A stretch of 64,000 nucleotides of DNA from CAVOKN01 sp963696505 (lineage in GTDB: Bacteria > Pseudomonadota > Gammaproteobacteria > Burkholderiales > Rhodocyclaceae): positions 124,001-188,000 of the forward strand of contig CAVOKN010000011.1 of NCBI GenBank assembly GCA_963696505.1. Reading direction: 5' to 3'. The position numbers and the translations under genes were made by a program. Below the pieces are notes generated by a model. The model was not told the DNA's origin. It worked only from the letters and a program-made list of their open reading frames with translations, and searched no databases. Below, piece after piece: positions 1 to 8,734 of this stretch (position 1 is the first letter of the stretch; every line of letters starts with the position of its first letter).

Positions 1-1
1 C

Positions 2-559
2 CTGGTGGTGCAGGGCCTCGCCTTCCTCGGCGGGCTTGGCGCCGGGCTGATGCTGGTGTCCCTGTTCGCGGTCGAGTGGCTCTACCCGATCCTGTTCGAG
101 GTCTATGGCGGCGGCGCGACGCCGGGCAAGCGCATGAGCGGGCTGGTGGTGCTCCACGACGACGGCACGCCGGTGGGCTGGAGCGCCTCGGTGGTGCGCA
201 ATACCGTGCGCTTCGTCGATTTTCTTCCGTTCTTCTATGCTGTCGGCTTCGTCGCGATGCTGTTCGACGCCGGTCACCGGCGCCTGGGGGACATGGCGGC
301 GGGAACGGTGGTGGCCTACATCCGGCCCGTCCGGCCGTCCGCAGCGGTGGCCTCGGTTGTCGGCGAGGCGCCGGCCGTGAGCCTCGACAGCGCGGAGCAG
401 CGTGCGATCATCGAGTACGCCCGGCGCGCCGACCGCCTCACGCCGGAGCGGGCCGAGGAACTGGCCCTGCTCGCCGGACCACTCACCGCCGGGCTGGGCG
501 GCGCCGCCGCGCGCAAGCGCCTGCTGCGCTACGGCGCCTTCCTTCTGGGGCGCGAATGA
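2..559 (+). CDS. RDD family membrane protein (5' end outside window)
   Basis: The frame is open to the window edge, so the true start lies upstream; 185 residues are visible. Hydrophobic segments flank the signature GKRMSGLVVL, and a later HRRLGDMAAGTVV stretch matches the end of RDD domains (integral inner-membrane proteins, mostly of unknown or transport-related function). After the domain comes a soluble C-terminal tail of about 70 residues, rich in Ala and Arg. The product is confidently of the RDD family; no substrate can be inferred. Confidence 0.8.
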   Translation: MVVQGLAFLGGLGAGLMLVSLFAVEWLYPILFEVYGGGATPGKRMSGLVVLHDDGTPVGWSASVVRNTVRFVDFLPFFYAVGFVAMLFDAGHRRLGDMAAGTVVAYIRPVRPSAAVASVVGEAPAVSLDSAEQRAIIEYARRADRLTPERAEELALLAGPLTAGLGGAAARKRLLRYGAFLLGRE

Positions 560-582
560 CGCCGCGCGCCAGCGGCTGACGT

Positions 583-1176
583 TCAGCGACCGGCCAGTTG
601 GGCATGGCGGAAGCAGTCGGTGGTGTGGTCGTTCACCATGCCCACCGCCTGCATGAAGGCGTAGCAGATCGTCGGGCCGACGAAGCGTAAGCCGCGCCGC
701 GCGAGTTCCTTGCTCATGACAGCGGATTCGGCGCTCTGCGCCGGCACGTCCGCCAGACGCTCCCACCGATTCACGCGCGGCCTGCCGTCGACAAAGCGCC
801 ACAGGAATGCGTCCAGGCTGCCGAATTCCTGCTGCACCGCAAGGCAGGCGCGCGCGTTGTCGATCGCGGCGGCGACCTTGGCCCGGTTGCGGACGATGCC
901 TGCGTCCGCGAGCAGGACGGCGCGCCTGGCCTCGTCATAGGCCGCGACGCGTGCCGGGTCGAAGCCGTCGAACAGGCGGCGGTAATTCTCGCGCTTGCGC
1001 AGGATGGTGAGCCAGGACAGGCCGGCTTGGGCGCCTTCGAGGATCAGGAACTCGAACAGCAGCCGGTCGTCATGGACCGGCACGCCCCATTCGGCGTCGT
1101 GGTAGGCAATGTAGAGCGGATCGCTTCCCGCCCAGGCGCAGCGTGCTGCGGCGGCCGATTTCGGGCCGGATACCAC
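583..1176 (-). CDS. tag: DNA-3-methyladenine glycosylase I
   Basis: This 197-residue protein excises 3-methyladenine from alkylated DNA (base excision repair). Its four zinc ligands can be placed: Cys13, His26, His184 and Cys188. They have exactly the spacing of E. coli Tag (Cys4, His17, His175, Cys179), with an N-terminal extension of nine residues. RCAWA, the YHDAEWG motif and the NDHTTDC end are conserved. The GTG start abuts the stop of the upstream DUF3551 gene, suggesting co-transcription. The start codon is the least certain part: about ten residues precede the usual first Cys. Confidence 0.93.
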   Translation of the reverse strand: MVSGPKSAAAARCAWAGSDPLYIAYHDAEWGVPVHDDRLLFEFLILEGAQAGLSWLTILRKRENYRRLFDGFDPARVAAYDEARRAVLLADAGIVRNRAKVAAAIDNARACLAVQQEFGSLDAFLWRFVDGRPRVNRWERLADVPAQSAESAVMSKELARRGLRFVGPTICYAFMQAVGMVNDHTTDCFRHAQLAGR

Positions 1177-1500
1177 TCAGCGCGGTCCGGCGTAGGGTGG
1201 CGCGATGCCCTCTGCGTAGTCGGGGTTGATGGTGCAGGTGCCGCGGCGGTCAAGGATCATCGCCATGCATTCGCGATAGCTGCGGTAGGAGCAGAGCGCG
1301 GTATTTCCGAGCGTTCCGCCGCGGTAGAGGCACCACTTGTTATCGCCCATGTAGCCGCGGGGATAGTAGGACCGGCCGTAGCCGTAGGGACCGCCGCCCG
1401 AATAGTAGGGGTCGTAGCCGTAGCCCTGTGCCATGGCCGGGGCGGCGCCGAGCATCGCGGCCGCGGCCATCGCCCACATCAACGCGCCTTGCATCGTCAT
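1177..1500 (-). CDS. small secreted DUF3551-like protein
   Basis: 107 residues. I chose the ATG at 1500 because GGAGG lies seven bases upstream and the protein then begins with a signal peptide (Ala-rich hydrophobic core ending APAMAQG). The mature part is Tyr/Gly-rich (PYGYGRSYYP). It ends in a Cys-rich block, WCLYRGG...NTALCSYRSYRECM...RRGTC, which matches the DUF3551 pattern of four spaced cysteines that probably form two disulfides outside the cytoplasm. Function is unknown. It lies directly upstream of tag on the same strand. Confidence 0.72.
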   Translation of the reverse strand: MTMQGALMWAMAAAAMLGAAPAMAQGYGYDPYYSGGGPYGYGRSYYPRGYMGDNKWCLYRGGTLGNTALCSYRSYRECMAMILDRRGTCTINPDYAEGIAPPYAGPR

Positions 1501-1675
1501 TGCCGTCCTCCGCGATCGACCGCGCACCTTCCGCGCAACGCGTCGGATTATGTCCCCCGGGGGCGCCCCGCGCAACGATGCCGGCGTGGGCGCCGCGCTG
1601 CCGCCGCTGTCGCAGGGCGGGTTTACACTGTCGCCATCCGGCGCGGATGCCCCGCACCACATCGAGGAGACGAAC

Positions 1676-2401
1676 ATGGATAAGCGGCATGAGCTTGCAC
1701 TCATCGTGGGGGCCGGGTCGGGTCTCGGCTTCGCCCTCGCGCGGCGCTTCGCGCGGGCGGAGATGCATGTCGCGCTGGCGGCGCGGCGCATGGACCAGAT
1801 CGAGGCCATGGCGGCGGAATGCAGCGGCATCGCCCATGCGGCCCGCGCCTACGCCTGCGACGCGACGCAGGAAGACCAGGTGGAGCGCCTGTTCCGCGAG
1901 GCCGCGGCCGAACTGGGCGCGCCGCGGCTGGTGGTGTACAACGCCGGTGCCTTCGTGCAGAGGAGCATCCTCGAAACGAGTGCCGAGGAGTTCGAGCATT
2001 GCTGGAAGGTGGGCTGCCTGGGCGGATTCCTGGTCGGCCGCGCGGCCGCCCGCGCCATGCTGGCGCAGCCAGCCGCCGGCGGCACGATTCTGTTCACCGG
2101 CGCCACCGCGAGCCTGCGCGGGTCGGCGGGCTTCCACAACCTGGCGGTGGGCAAGTTCGGCCTGCGGGCGCTGGCGCAGAGCATGGCGCGCGAGCTTCAG
2201 CCCAAAGGCATACACGTCGCGCATGTGGTGATCGACGGACGAATACGCTCGCGCATCGCCGAGGAACACGGTCAGCGCGATGCCGGCGACAGCATGCTCG
2301 ATCCGGACGCGATCGCCGAGACCTACTTCCAGTTGCACCACCAGCCCCGCAGCGCCTGGAGTCAGGAGGTGGACCTGCGTCCGTGGGTGGAGAAGTTCTG
2401 A
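1676..2401 (+). CDS. atypical short-chain dehydrogenase/reductase
   Basis: 241 residues, with start ATG behind GAGGAG. A Rossmann nucleotide site is clear (VGAGSGLG near the N-terminus, YNAG after strand 4), followed by a conserved SDR C-terminal half (GKFGLRALAQSMARELQP, then HVVIDG). The catalytic YxxxK motif is incomplete: the Lys in AVGKFG is present but Leu occupies the Tyr position. A family of SDR-like proteins with this divergence exists, so it may bind NAD(P) without classical reductase activity. It stands alone between convergent and divergent neighbours. The substrate cannot be inferred. Confidence 0.82.
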   Translation: MDKRHELALIVGAGSGLGFALARRFARAEMHVALAARRMDQIEAMAAECSGIAHAARAYACDATQEDQVERLFREAAAELGAPRLVVYNAGAFVQRSILETSAEEFEHCWKVGCLGGFLVGRAAARAMLAQPAAGGTILFTGATASLRGSAGFHNLAVGKFGLRALAQSMARELQPKGIHVAHVVIDGRIRSRIAEEHGQRDAGDSMLDPDAIAETYFQLHHQPRSAWSQEVDLRPWVEKF

Positions 2402-2438
2402 GAGGAGCGGGCGGGGCGGCGATTGCGCCCCGCCGCGC

Positions 2439-5123
2439 CTATTGAAGGGCCAGCACGCCCTGCTTGATGGAGTTGTCGTCCGGGCTGGGCGAGAGCACGA
2501 AGCCGAGGCCGGTGACGAACCTGAGCATGCGCTCGTTGTTGGCGAGGAAGTCGCCGTTCATGTACTTGAGACCGCGCTCGCGGGCGGCGTCGATCAGCAC
2601 GCCCATCAGCTTGCGCGCCAGCCCGCGGTGCTGCCAATGGTCCGCCACGACGATGGCGAACTCGCAGGACTCGCCGTCGGGATTCACGGCATAGCGGCAC
2701 ACGCCGAGTTCCACTTCGGTGCCGTCGTCGTTCACGGTGGCGATGAAGGCCATCTCCCGGTCGTAGTCGATCTGGGTGAGCCGCGCCACCATCGCTTCGC
2801 TCAGTTCGCGCAGGGTGTTCATGAAGCGGAAGTACTTGGTCTCCTGGGACAGGTTCTTGACGAACTCCTTCTCCAGTTCGGCGTCTTCGGGGCGGATCGG
2901 CCGGATCAGCACCTCGGCACCGTCGGGCATGGTCCAGGTCTGGGCCAGGTGCGCCGGATACGGGTGGATCGCCATGTGGTCGTAGCGATCCGCAGTGGGC
3001 GACACGTTTTCCACCACGATGCGCACGTCCACCGCCACGGCCCCCGTCTCGTCCACGATCAGGGGGTTGATGTCCATGTCGCGGATCCAGGGCAGCTCGC
3101 ACACCATCTCCGACACGCGCAGCAGCACCAGTTCCAGGGCGTCCATGTTCACCGGCGGCATATTGCGCGTCTCGCCCAGCAGGCGCGCCACGCGGGTACC
3201 GCGGATCATGTCGGCGACCAGGTAGCTGTTGAGCGGCGGCAAGGCCACCGCGCGGTCGCGTCGCGTTTCGACCTTGTTGCCGCCCTCGCCGAAGGTGATG
3301 ATCGGTCCGAACACCTCGTCGCGGATCACGCCCACCATCAGCTCGCGGCCGTTGGGCTTGACGATCATCGGTTCCACCGCGACGCCGTTGATCAGCGCGT
3401 CGGGACGGTTGCGCTTCACCTCGTCGATGATCTCCTGGTAGGCGGCGCGTACCGACTGCAGGTTGTTGAGATTCAGCCGCACGCCGCCGGAATCGCTCTT
3501 GTGGCTGATCTGGGTCGAATCGATCTTCATCGCCACCGGCATGCCGATCTCTTCGGCCAGCACCATCGCCTCGGTGGCGCTGCGCGCCACCACGGTGCTG
3601 GAGATGGGAATGCGGAAGGCAGCCAGAAGTGCCTTCGATTCCATCTCGGTGAGGGTGTAGCGCTTTTCCAGCAGCGCGGTCTCGATCACCAGCTTGGCCG
3701 ACTCGACGCTGGGCGGATCCAGGTGCGACAGCGGCTCCGGCGTCTGCATCAGCAGCTTCTGGTTGCGGTAGAAGTTGGAGATGTGGGAGAACAGTTCCAC
3801 CGCCGGCTCGGGAGTGCGGAAAGTGGGCACGCCAGCCTGCTTGAACAGGTTGCGGGGCTCGCGCACCTGATCCTCGCCCATCCAGCAGGTGACGATCGGC
3901 TTGTCCGATTGTTTCGCCAGTTCGATCACCGACTTGGCCGCCTCGACCGGGTCGGACATCGCCTGGGGAGTCAGTATCGCCAGGGCGCCGTCGACGCCGT
4001 CGTCCTCCAGCACGGTCTTCAGGGTCTGGCTGTAGCGCGCCGGGTTGGCGTCGCCGGCAATGTCCAGCGGATTGCCGTGGGACCAGGTGGGCGGCAGCAG
4101 GGCGTTGAGCTTGCCCAGCGTGTCTTCGGAAAGCTGGGCCAGCGGGATGTCGAGGTCGGCGCAGCGATCCGCCGCCATCACGCCGGGGCCGCCGCCGTTG
4201 GTGATCACCGCCAGACGGTTACCGCGGGGGCGGAAGCGGGCGAACAGCGCCTGGGCGGCGGCGAAGAACTGGCCGACGTTGTAGATGCGCACCACGCCGG
4301 CACGGCGCAAGGCCGCGTCGAAGACGTCGTCCGAGCCGACCAGCGAGCCCGAGTGGGACAGGGCTGCCTTGCCGCCCACGGGGTGGCGCCCCACTTTCAT
4401 CAGCAGTACTGGCTTGACGCGGGCGGCGGCGCGCAGCGCGCTCATGAAGCGGCGTGAATCCTTGATGCCTTCGACGTAGAGGAAGATGTTTTCTGTACGC
4501 GGATCGCTGGCGAGGTAGTCGAGCAGTTCGCCGAAATCCACGTCCTTCGATCCGCCCAGCGAAACGACGCTGGAGAAGCCGACGTTGTTCGGCTTGGCCC
4601 AGTCGAGGATCGCGGCGCACAGCGCGCCGGACTGGGAGATCAGGCCGATCGAGCCGGGATTGGCGCCGCTGTGGGCAAAGGTCGCGTTGAGCCCGCGCTC
4701 GGGGCGGATCACCCCCAGGCAATTGGGGCCGATGAGGCGGATGCGGTGGCGGCGCGCGCTCTCCAGCACGGCGCGCTCCAGGGCCGCGCCCTGGGGGCCG
4801 GTTTCGGCGAAACCGGCGGTGATCACGATCGCGGCGCGCACGCCGGCGCGGCCGCAGGCCTCCATGATCCCGGGAACGGTCCTGGCCTGGGTGGCAATCA
4901 CCGCCAGGTCGAGGCGCTGCGGGATGTCCTCGACGCTAGCGTAGGTGGGGATGCCGAAAACCTGCTCGTGCTTGGGGTTGACCCCGAACAATTTGCCCTT
5001 GTAGCCGGCGTCGAGCATGTTGCGCACCAGCACGGCGCCGATGGAGCCTTCCCGTTCGCTGGCGCCGATGATGGCGACCGAACGCGGTTCGAACAGCGGG
5101 GTCAGATAGTGTCGTTCGTGCAT
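2439..5123 (-). CDS. acyl-CoA synthetase (NDP-forming)/GNAT acetyltransferase, Pat-like
   Basis: 894 residues when started at the ATG giving MHERHYLTPLF, the usual family N-terminus; an in-frame ATG 69 bases upstream is less likely. Domain order: CoA-binding Rossmann (about 1-130, SVAIIGAS), two succinyl-CoA-ligase flavodoxin-like domains (about 140-450), ATP-grasp (about 480-690) and a C-terminal GNAT domain (about 720-890, HWQHRGLARKLM binds acetyl-CoA). The SHSGSLVGSD loop keeps the His aligned with the phospho-His of ADP-forming synthetases. Relatives such as E. coli Pat/YfiQ acetylate lysines of acetyl-CoA synthetase and other proteins. Whether this protein also makes acyl-CoA is open. 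Confidence 0.88.
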   Translation of the reverse strand: MHERHYLTPLFEPRSVAIIGASEREGSIGAVLVRNMLDAGYKGKLFGVNPKHEQVFGIPTYASVEDIPQRLDLAVIATQARTVPGIMEACGRAGVRAAIVITAGFAETGPQGAALERAVLESARRHRIRLIGPNCLGVIRPERGLNATFAHSGANPGSIGLISQSGALCAAILDWAKPNNVGFSSVVSLGGSKDVDFGELLDYLASDPRTENIFLYVEGIKDSRRFMSALRAAARVKPVLLMKVGRHPVGGKAALSHSGSLVGSDDVFDAALRRAGVVRIYNVGQFFAAAQALFARFRPRGNRLAVITNGGGPGVMAADRCADLDIPLAQLSEDTLGKLNALLPPTWSHGNPLDIAGDANPARYSQTLKTVLEDDGVDGALAILTPQAMSDPVEAAKSVIELAKQSDKPIVTCWMGEDQVREPRNLFKQAGVPTFRTPEPAVELFSHISNFYRNQKLLMQTPEPLSHLDPPSVESAKLVIETALLEKRYTLTEMESKALLAAFRIPISSTVVARSATEAMVLAEEIGMPVAMKIDSTQISHKSDSGGVRLNLNNLQSVRAAYQEIIDEVKRNRPDALINGVAVEPMIVKPNGRELMVGVIRDEVFGPIITFGEGGNKVETRRDRAVALPPLNSYLVADMIRGTRVARLLGETRNMPPVNMDALELVLLRVSEMVCELPWIRDMDINPLIVDETGAVAVDVRIVVENVSPTADRYDHMAIHPYPAHLAQTWTMPDGAEVLIRPIRPEDAELEKEFVKNLSQETKYFRFMNTLRELSEAMVARLTQIDYDREMAFIATVNDDGTEVELGVCRYAVNPDGESCEFAIVVADHWQHRGLARKLMGVLIDAARERGLKYMNGDFLANNERMLRFVTGLGFVLSPSPDDNSIKQGVLALQ

Positions 5124-5399
5124 GGTCGTTCGAATCGTTGAGGGACGATCATCGGTCCGCCGCAGGAAGATTTCGTCTTTTCGCAGGAACATGGGCGCGC
5201 GCCGAATCTAGAATTAGTGCAGTGCACCAATTATGCCCTATTCCGGCTTGCCCAGCTAGGAAATACGCTCTACTTTCCGGCTTCGTTTTCTCTCTTGTGT
5301 GACATTCGTCACCGATCCGATTGATCGGCTTGATGCAGTGCGGCGACCCGGTGCCAGGCAGAACTTCCGCGCCGGGGGGGCTGGCGAATCGGCATCGGG

Positions 5400-6560
5400 T
5401 CAAGTCGCCGGTGGCGCCAGCGAGGTCGGTACCCAGACCTCGGAATGCAGGGTGCGGTGGACGGGGCACTTGTTGGCGATCTCCAGCATCCGGCTGCGTT
5501 GCTCTTCGGTGAGATCCCCCTCGAGGGTGACGATGCGCTCGATGCGGTCGATCTTGCCTTCCCGTGTTTCGCAGTGCTGGCAGGCTTCGGCGTGGATCTT
5601 ATCGTGCCGCAGTTGCACCGAAACATGCCTCAGCGGCAGCTTCTTGAGGTCGGCGTACATGCGCACCGTCATCGCGGTGCAGGCGCCCAGCGCTGACAGG
5701 AGCAACTCGTAGGGCGACGGGCCGGCGTCGCTGCCGCCGGCGGAGAGCGGCTCGTCCGCCAGGCCACGGTGGCCTCCCGCCTTGACGTGCTGGCGGTACT
5801 TGCCGCTGCCGGCCTCGGCGACGACGACTTCGGTATGGTGCTCGGCGGGCGCTTCGTCGCGCCGCAGGTAACGCCCCGCCCAGCCGCAGATCACGTCGGC
5901 GGCGTGCTGGGCCTCGCCGGGCCGCGCCAGCAGGTGATCGGCGCTGTCCAGGGAAACGAAGCTCTTGGGATGCTTGGCGGCGCTGAAGATCTGCGCCGCG
6001 CTGGAGATGTCCGCCACGTTGTCCAGCGGCGCATGGAGGATCAGCAGGGGGCGCCGCAGGTGCTCGACCCGCTCCTGGAGCTTCGCCCAGGCAAGCTCGC
6101 CGGCGTCGTCGGGCAGCGCCATCGTCTGGGCGCCTATCGCCACCCGGTTGTCAGCCACCGTGGCACGGCGGGCGAAGCCCCGGCTGCCGGCCGGCGTACC
6201 CACCGTCACCAGCGCCTGCACCTGGGGCAGGTCCGCGGCGCAGGCGAGCGCGAGCACACCTCCCCAACTGTGGCCGATCAGCAGTAGCGGGCCGTGGCGG
6301 CTTGCGAAATCCCGCGCCGCTGCCGTCAGCTCCGGCGGGCTCAATCCGGCCTGCATTTCTCCGGCGGCCATGCAGTCGATGGTCAGGACGGCACAGCCAC
6401 GGTCGGCGAAGCTCGCGCTGATCAGCGCCAGGGCCGGATTGTCGGCGGGAAGGCAGTGGGCGAGCAGCACGCCCGCGACCGGTTCGCCAGGCGGCAGTTC
6501 CAGCCAGGCGTTGACGCTGCGCTCGGGCGAGGCGGATAGGGTGCTGCGCTGTCGGGGCAT
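5400..6560 (-). CDS. bifunctional alpha/beta hydrolase-OsmC domain protein
   Basis: 386 residues from the ATG at 6560, which has GAGGA upstream. Residues 1-250 are an alpha/beta hydrolase with nucleophile elbow GHSWGG and an SADHLL His motif. Residues 255-386 are an OsmC/Ohr domain with the two redox cysteines in GACTAMT and NKCPVH. OsmC domains reduce organic hydroperoxides with thiols. This exact fusion is widespread in proteobacteria and its hydrolase substrate is unknown. The gene is monocistronic, with a long spacer on the 3' side toward the Pat-like gene. Confidence 0.88.
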   Translation of the reverse strand: MPRQRSTLSASPERSVNAWLELPPGEPVAGVLLAHCLPADNPALALISASFADRGCAVLTIDCMAAGEMQAGLSPPELTAAARDFASRHGPLLLIGHSWGGVLALACAADLPQVQALVTVGTPAGSRGFARRATVADNRVAIGAQTMALPDDAGELAWAKLQERVEHLRRPLLILHAPLDNVADISSAAQIFSAAKHPKSFVSLDSADHLLARPGEAQHAADVICGWAGRYLRRDEAPAEHHTEVVVAEAGSGKYRQHVKAGGHRGLADEPLSAGGSDAGPSPYELLLSALGACTAMTVRMYADLKKLPLRHVSVQLRHDKIHAEACQHCETREGKIDRIERIVTLEGDLTEEQRSRMLEIANKCPVHRTLHSEVWVPTSLAPPAT

Positions 6561-6805
6561 GGCGGATTCCTCGTGGCGGAAGCGCGCGGGGCAGCCATCA
6601 TAAAGCAGATTCCCGCCGCTCCGCGCCGGTGGGCGGCGGGCAACCCATCGGGCATTGCGCGGGTCGCGGAAAAATATTTCGCATGTCGGCCCCACATGAC
6701 GCTCGCAGAGGAACCAAATTGGATATGATTACGGTTGGATGGCATCCCCGATCGGGTACCGTTCAGAAGACTAGTCCCCAAACCTATAAGGAAGGAGTGT
6801 CAGAT

Positions 6806-7075
6806 ATGGACGCACCCGCAACCCCGCGCAAGGCCAAGACCGTGAAGCTCAATCTCAACGACATCCTCGCCTACCGCAAGAGCCTGGGCGAGAACCAGAA
6901 CGTCTTCTGGCAGCGATTCGGGGTGACCCAAAGCGGCGGCAGCCGTTACGAGAGCGGTCGCAACATCCCGCGGCCGGTACGGCTGCTGATCACCCTGTAC
7001 GCCGCCGGCAAGATCGGCGACGAGGATCTGAAGGTCGCGGCCGGCGGCAAGGCCAAGCGCGGCAAGGCAGCCTGA
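6806..7075 (+). CDS. small helix-turn-helix DNA-binding protein
   Basis: 89 residues. The ATG follows a strong Shine-Dalgarno (AAGGAAGGAG). The core, DILAYRKSLGENQNVFWQRFGV then TQSGGSRYESGR, reads as an XRE-type HTH in which FGVTQSGGSRYES is the recognition segment. The tail is Lys/Gly/Ala-rich and basic. The 100 bases upstream are unusually AT-rich for this window, consistent with a promoter. It is probably a transcriptional regulator; targets are unknown. It faces the esterase gene convergently. Confidence 0.78.
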   Translation: MDAPATPRKAKTVKLNLNDILAYRKSLGENQNVFWQRFGVTQSGGSRYESGRNIPRPVRLLITLYAAGKIGDEDLKVAAGGKAKRGKAA

Positions 7076-7145
7076 TTTACCTGCCGGGCGGCGCGCACCT
7101 GCCGCTGCCCGGCATTCTCCCGTCGCGGGCCAGTCGTGGCGGGGG

Positions 7146-7838
7146 TTAGTCTGCAGGATCCGGCGGCGCCAGGTGCTCGCGCAGCCAGGACTCGATATCC
7201 CGAAGTTCTTCGGTCGTCACCGTGTGATCGGCCGGGTAGCCGCGCCATTGCACCGCGTAGCCCCTTGCACGCAGCATGTCCGCTGCGGCTTCGCCGTGGC
7301 GGTAAGGGATGACTTCGTCGCCGTCGCCATGGCCCATGAAGATCGGCAGGCCGCGATTTTCCACGCTCGCCTGGGTGTCCAGGGTGGCGGCCAGCGGCAG
7401 GTAGGTGGATAGCGCGACGATGCCGGCGAGCCGCCGCGGATGACGCAGCCCGGCGTGCAGGGCGATGGCGCCGCCCTGGGAAAACCCCGCCAGCACGATG
7501 GCGCCGTTGACAATTCCCCTTTCGTTCTCCCGGGCGATCAGCGCCTCCACCAGCCGCGCCGAATCGGCGATTCCCTGCTCGTCCTCGCGCCGGCTGCCGA
7601 AGTCGATCTCCAGAACGTCATACCATGCGCGCATGACGTAGCCGGCGTTGATCGTTACCGGACGCATAGGCGCATGGGGGAAGACGAAGCGGGTGGCGGG
7701 CAGGCGGTCGGCATCGAACAGATCGACCACCGGCTCGAAATCGTGCCCGTCGGCGCCCAGTCCGTGCAGCCAGATCACCGCCCGGGCGGGTTTCGGGCCG
7801 GTTTCGATCTCAACCGCATCGAGCCGTTGCTCATTCAT
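7146..7838 (-). CDS. carboxylesterase / acyl-protein thioesterase family hydrolase
   Basis: 230 residues of the Abhydrolase_2 family. It has WLHGLGADG at the oxyanion strand, the nucleophile elbow AGFSQGG, the acid in GDGDEVIPYR and the His in PADHTV. Members hydrolyse short-chain esters or thioesters in the cytoplasm. It probably shares a transcript with the upstream gene (18-base gap). The substrate is not predictable. Confidence 0.88.
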   Translation of the reverse strand: MNEQRLDAVEIETGPKPARAVIWLHGLGADGHDFEPVVDLFDADRLPATRFVFPHAPMRPVTINAGYVMRAWYDVLEIDFGSRREDEQGIADSARLVEALIARENERGIVNGAIVLAGFSQGGAIALHAGLRHPRRLAGIVALSTYLPLAATLDTQASVENRGLPIFMGHGDGDEVIPYRHGEAAADMLRARGYAVQWRGYPADHTVTTEELRDIESWLREHLAPPDPAD

Positions 7839-7856
7839 GGGTGGTCGCTCCCCCGG

Positions 7857-8519
7857 TCACAGCTCGGGCAGGCGGATCTGCCCGCAGGGCGTGACCGCCG
7901 TGGTCGCCAGCAGGCGCATCTCGACGCCGCCGCCCACCTGGCCGAAGCAGGGCAGTACCGTGCCGATCTGCAGTTCGGTGCCGGCGGGCAGCTCGTATTC
8001 GAAGACGTGGCACACCGGGGCCGGCAGCGGGTGCGCATAGCGCGAGGTGGCGGCGAAGCCAGTGTGGACGTCACTGTGGTTGAGACGCGAGGTCAGCACC
8101 GTGCCCTTCGGAAGCTGCGAGTCGGTGAGCCGTGGGTCGAATTCGCAGCCGAGGTAGCGGCTCAGCACCGCGGGGTCGCGCAATGTCAGCGCGGCGAAGA
8201 CCGGAACGCAGTCCTGCGAGGGCTTGTAGCCGGAAGGCAGCGACGCGGCATGGCGCGTCGGCGCGGAACTGGCGAGGACGAAGCCGGCGGCGGGTTCGGC
8301 TTCGTCCGGCAGCGGCCGGGCGTCGAGCAGGTCGGCGACGGAAAAGAATTCCGGGTGGCGCAGCGGCACGAGGAAGTTGTCGCCGGCGACGATGAACACG
8401 TTGTCCACATAGGCCTGGGGGAAGCGTCCCTTGACCACGTAGAATCCCATGCCGGTTTCGGGGTGTTCGGACACAACGCGAATGGCATCTTCTGGCAGCT
8501 GCAGCAGGCGCTTCGGCAT
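7857..8519 (-). CDS. conserved hypothetical protein, 220 residues
   Basis: The ATG at 8519 follows a strong GGGAGGGGG ribosome-binding site. The product is soluble, has no signal peptide or membrane segment, and is rich in Pro, Leu and Asp. I recognise no domain. The N-terminal third (VVSEHPETGMGFYVVKG) and a repeated pattern of short beta-type segments suggest a beta-rich fold. It lies 18 bases upstream of the esterase, so the two are probably one operon. A dispersed 43-bp repeat sits immediately upstream of its ribosome-binding site. Confidence 0.6.
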   Translation of the reverse strand: MPKRLLQLPEDAIRVVSEHPETGMGFYVVKGRFPQAYVDNVFIVAGDNFLVPLRHPEFFSVADLLDARPLPDEAEPAAGFVLASSAPTRHAASLPSGYKPSQDCVPVFAALTLRDPAVLSRYLGCEFDPRLTDSQLPKGTVLTSRLNHSDVHTGFAATSRYAHPLPAPVCHVFEYELPAGTELQIGTVLPCFGQVGGGVEMRLLATTAVTPCGQIRLPEL

Positions 8520-8527
8520 ATCCCCCT

Positions 8528-8570
8528 CCCTGAGCCGGCCAAGACGGAACCAAAGACGTGTCCAACTTCG
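8528..8570 (-). repeat. dispersed 43-bp repeat, copy 1
   Basis: Read on the minus strand this begins CGAAGTTGGACA and ends GGCCGGCTCAGGG. It matches 37 of 43 bases with 34677-34719 on the plus strand. Both copies lie upstream of a gene start, here directly before the ribosome-binding site of the 220-residue hypothetical gene. Confidence 0.7.
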
Positions 8571-8734
8571 GGCCGCGGCCGGCACCAACGCTTGCAGTAT
8601 TACCGAAAGCCGCGCAGCCGATCAATAGTGCGTTGCGTCGGTGCGCTGCGTCGGCGTGCGCCTGCGCCAGCGCGGTCCATGACGAGCCGCTATGATGCGC
8701 GGCACGCGATCCTGCCGACTAACGGGCGAACACC

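Noticed and set aside
1177..1830. 217-residue version of the DUF3551 gene
   Set aside because: The first 110 residues have no family resemblance, and a ribosome-binding site plus signal peptide place the start at 1500.
2280..4457. 725-residue open frame on the plus strand
   Set aside because: It is antisense to the Pat-like gene. The composition is an Arg/His/Gly-rich shadow with no family resemblance, while the minus-strand frame has clear domains.
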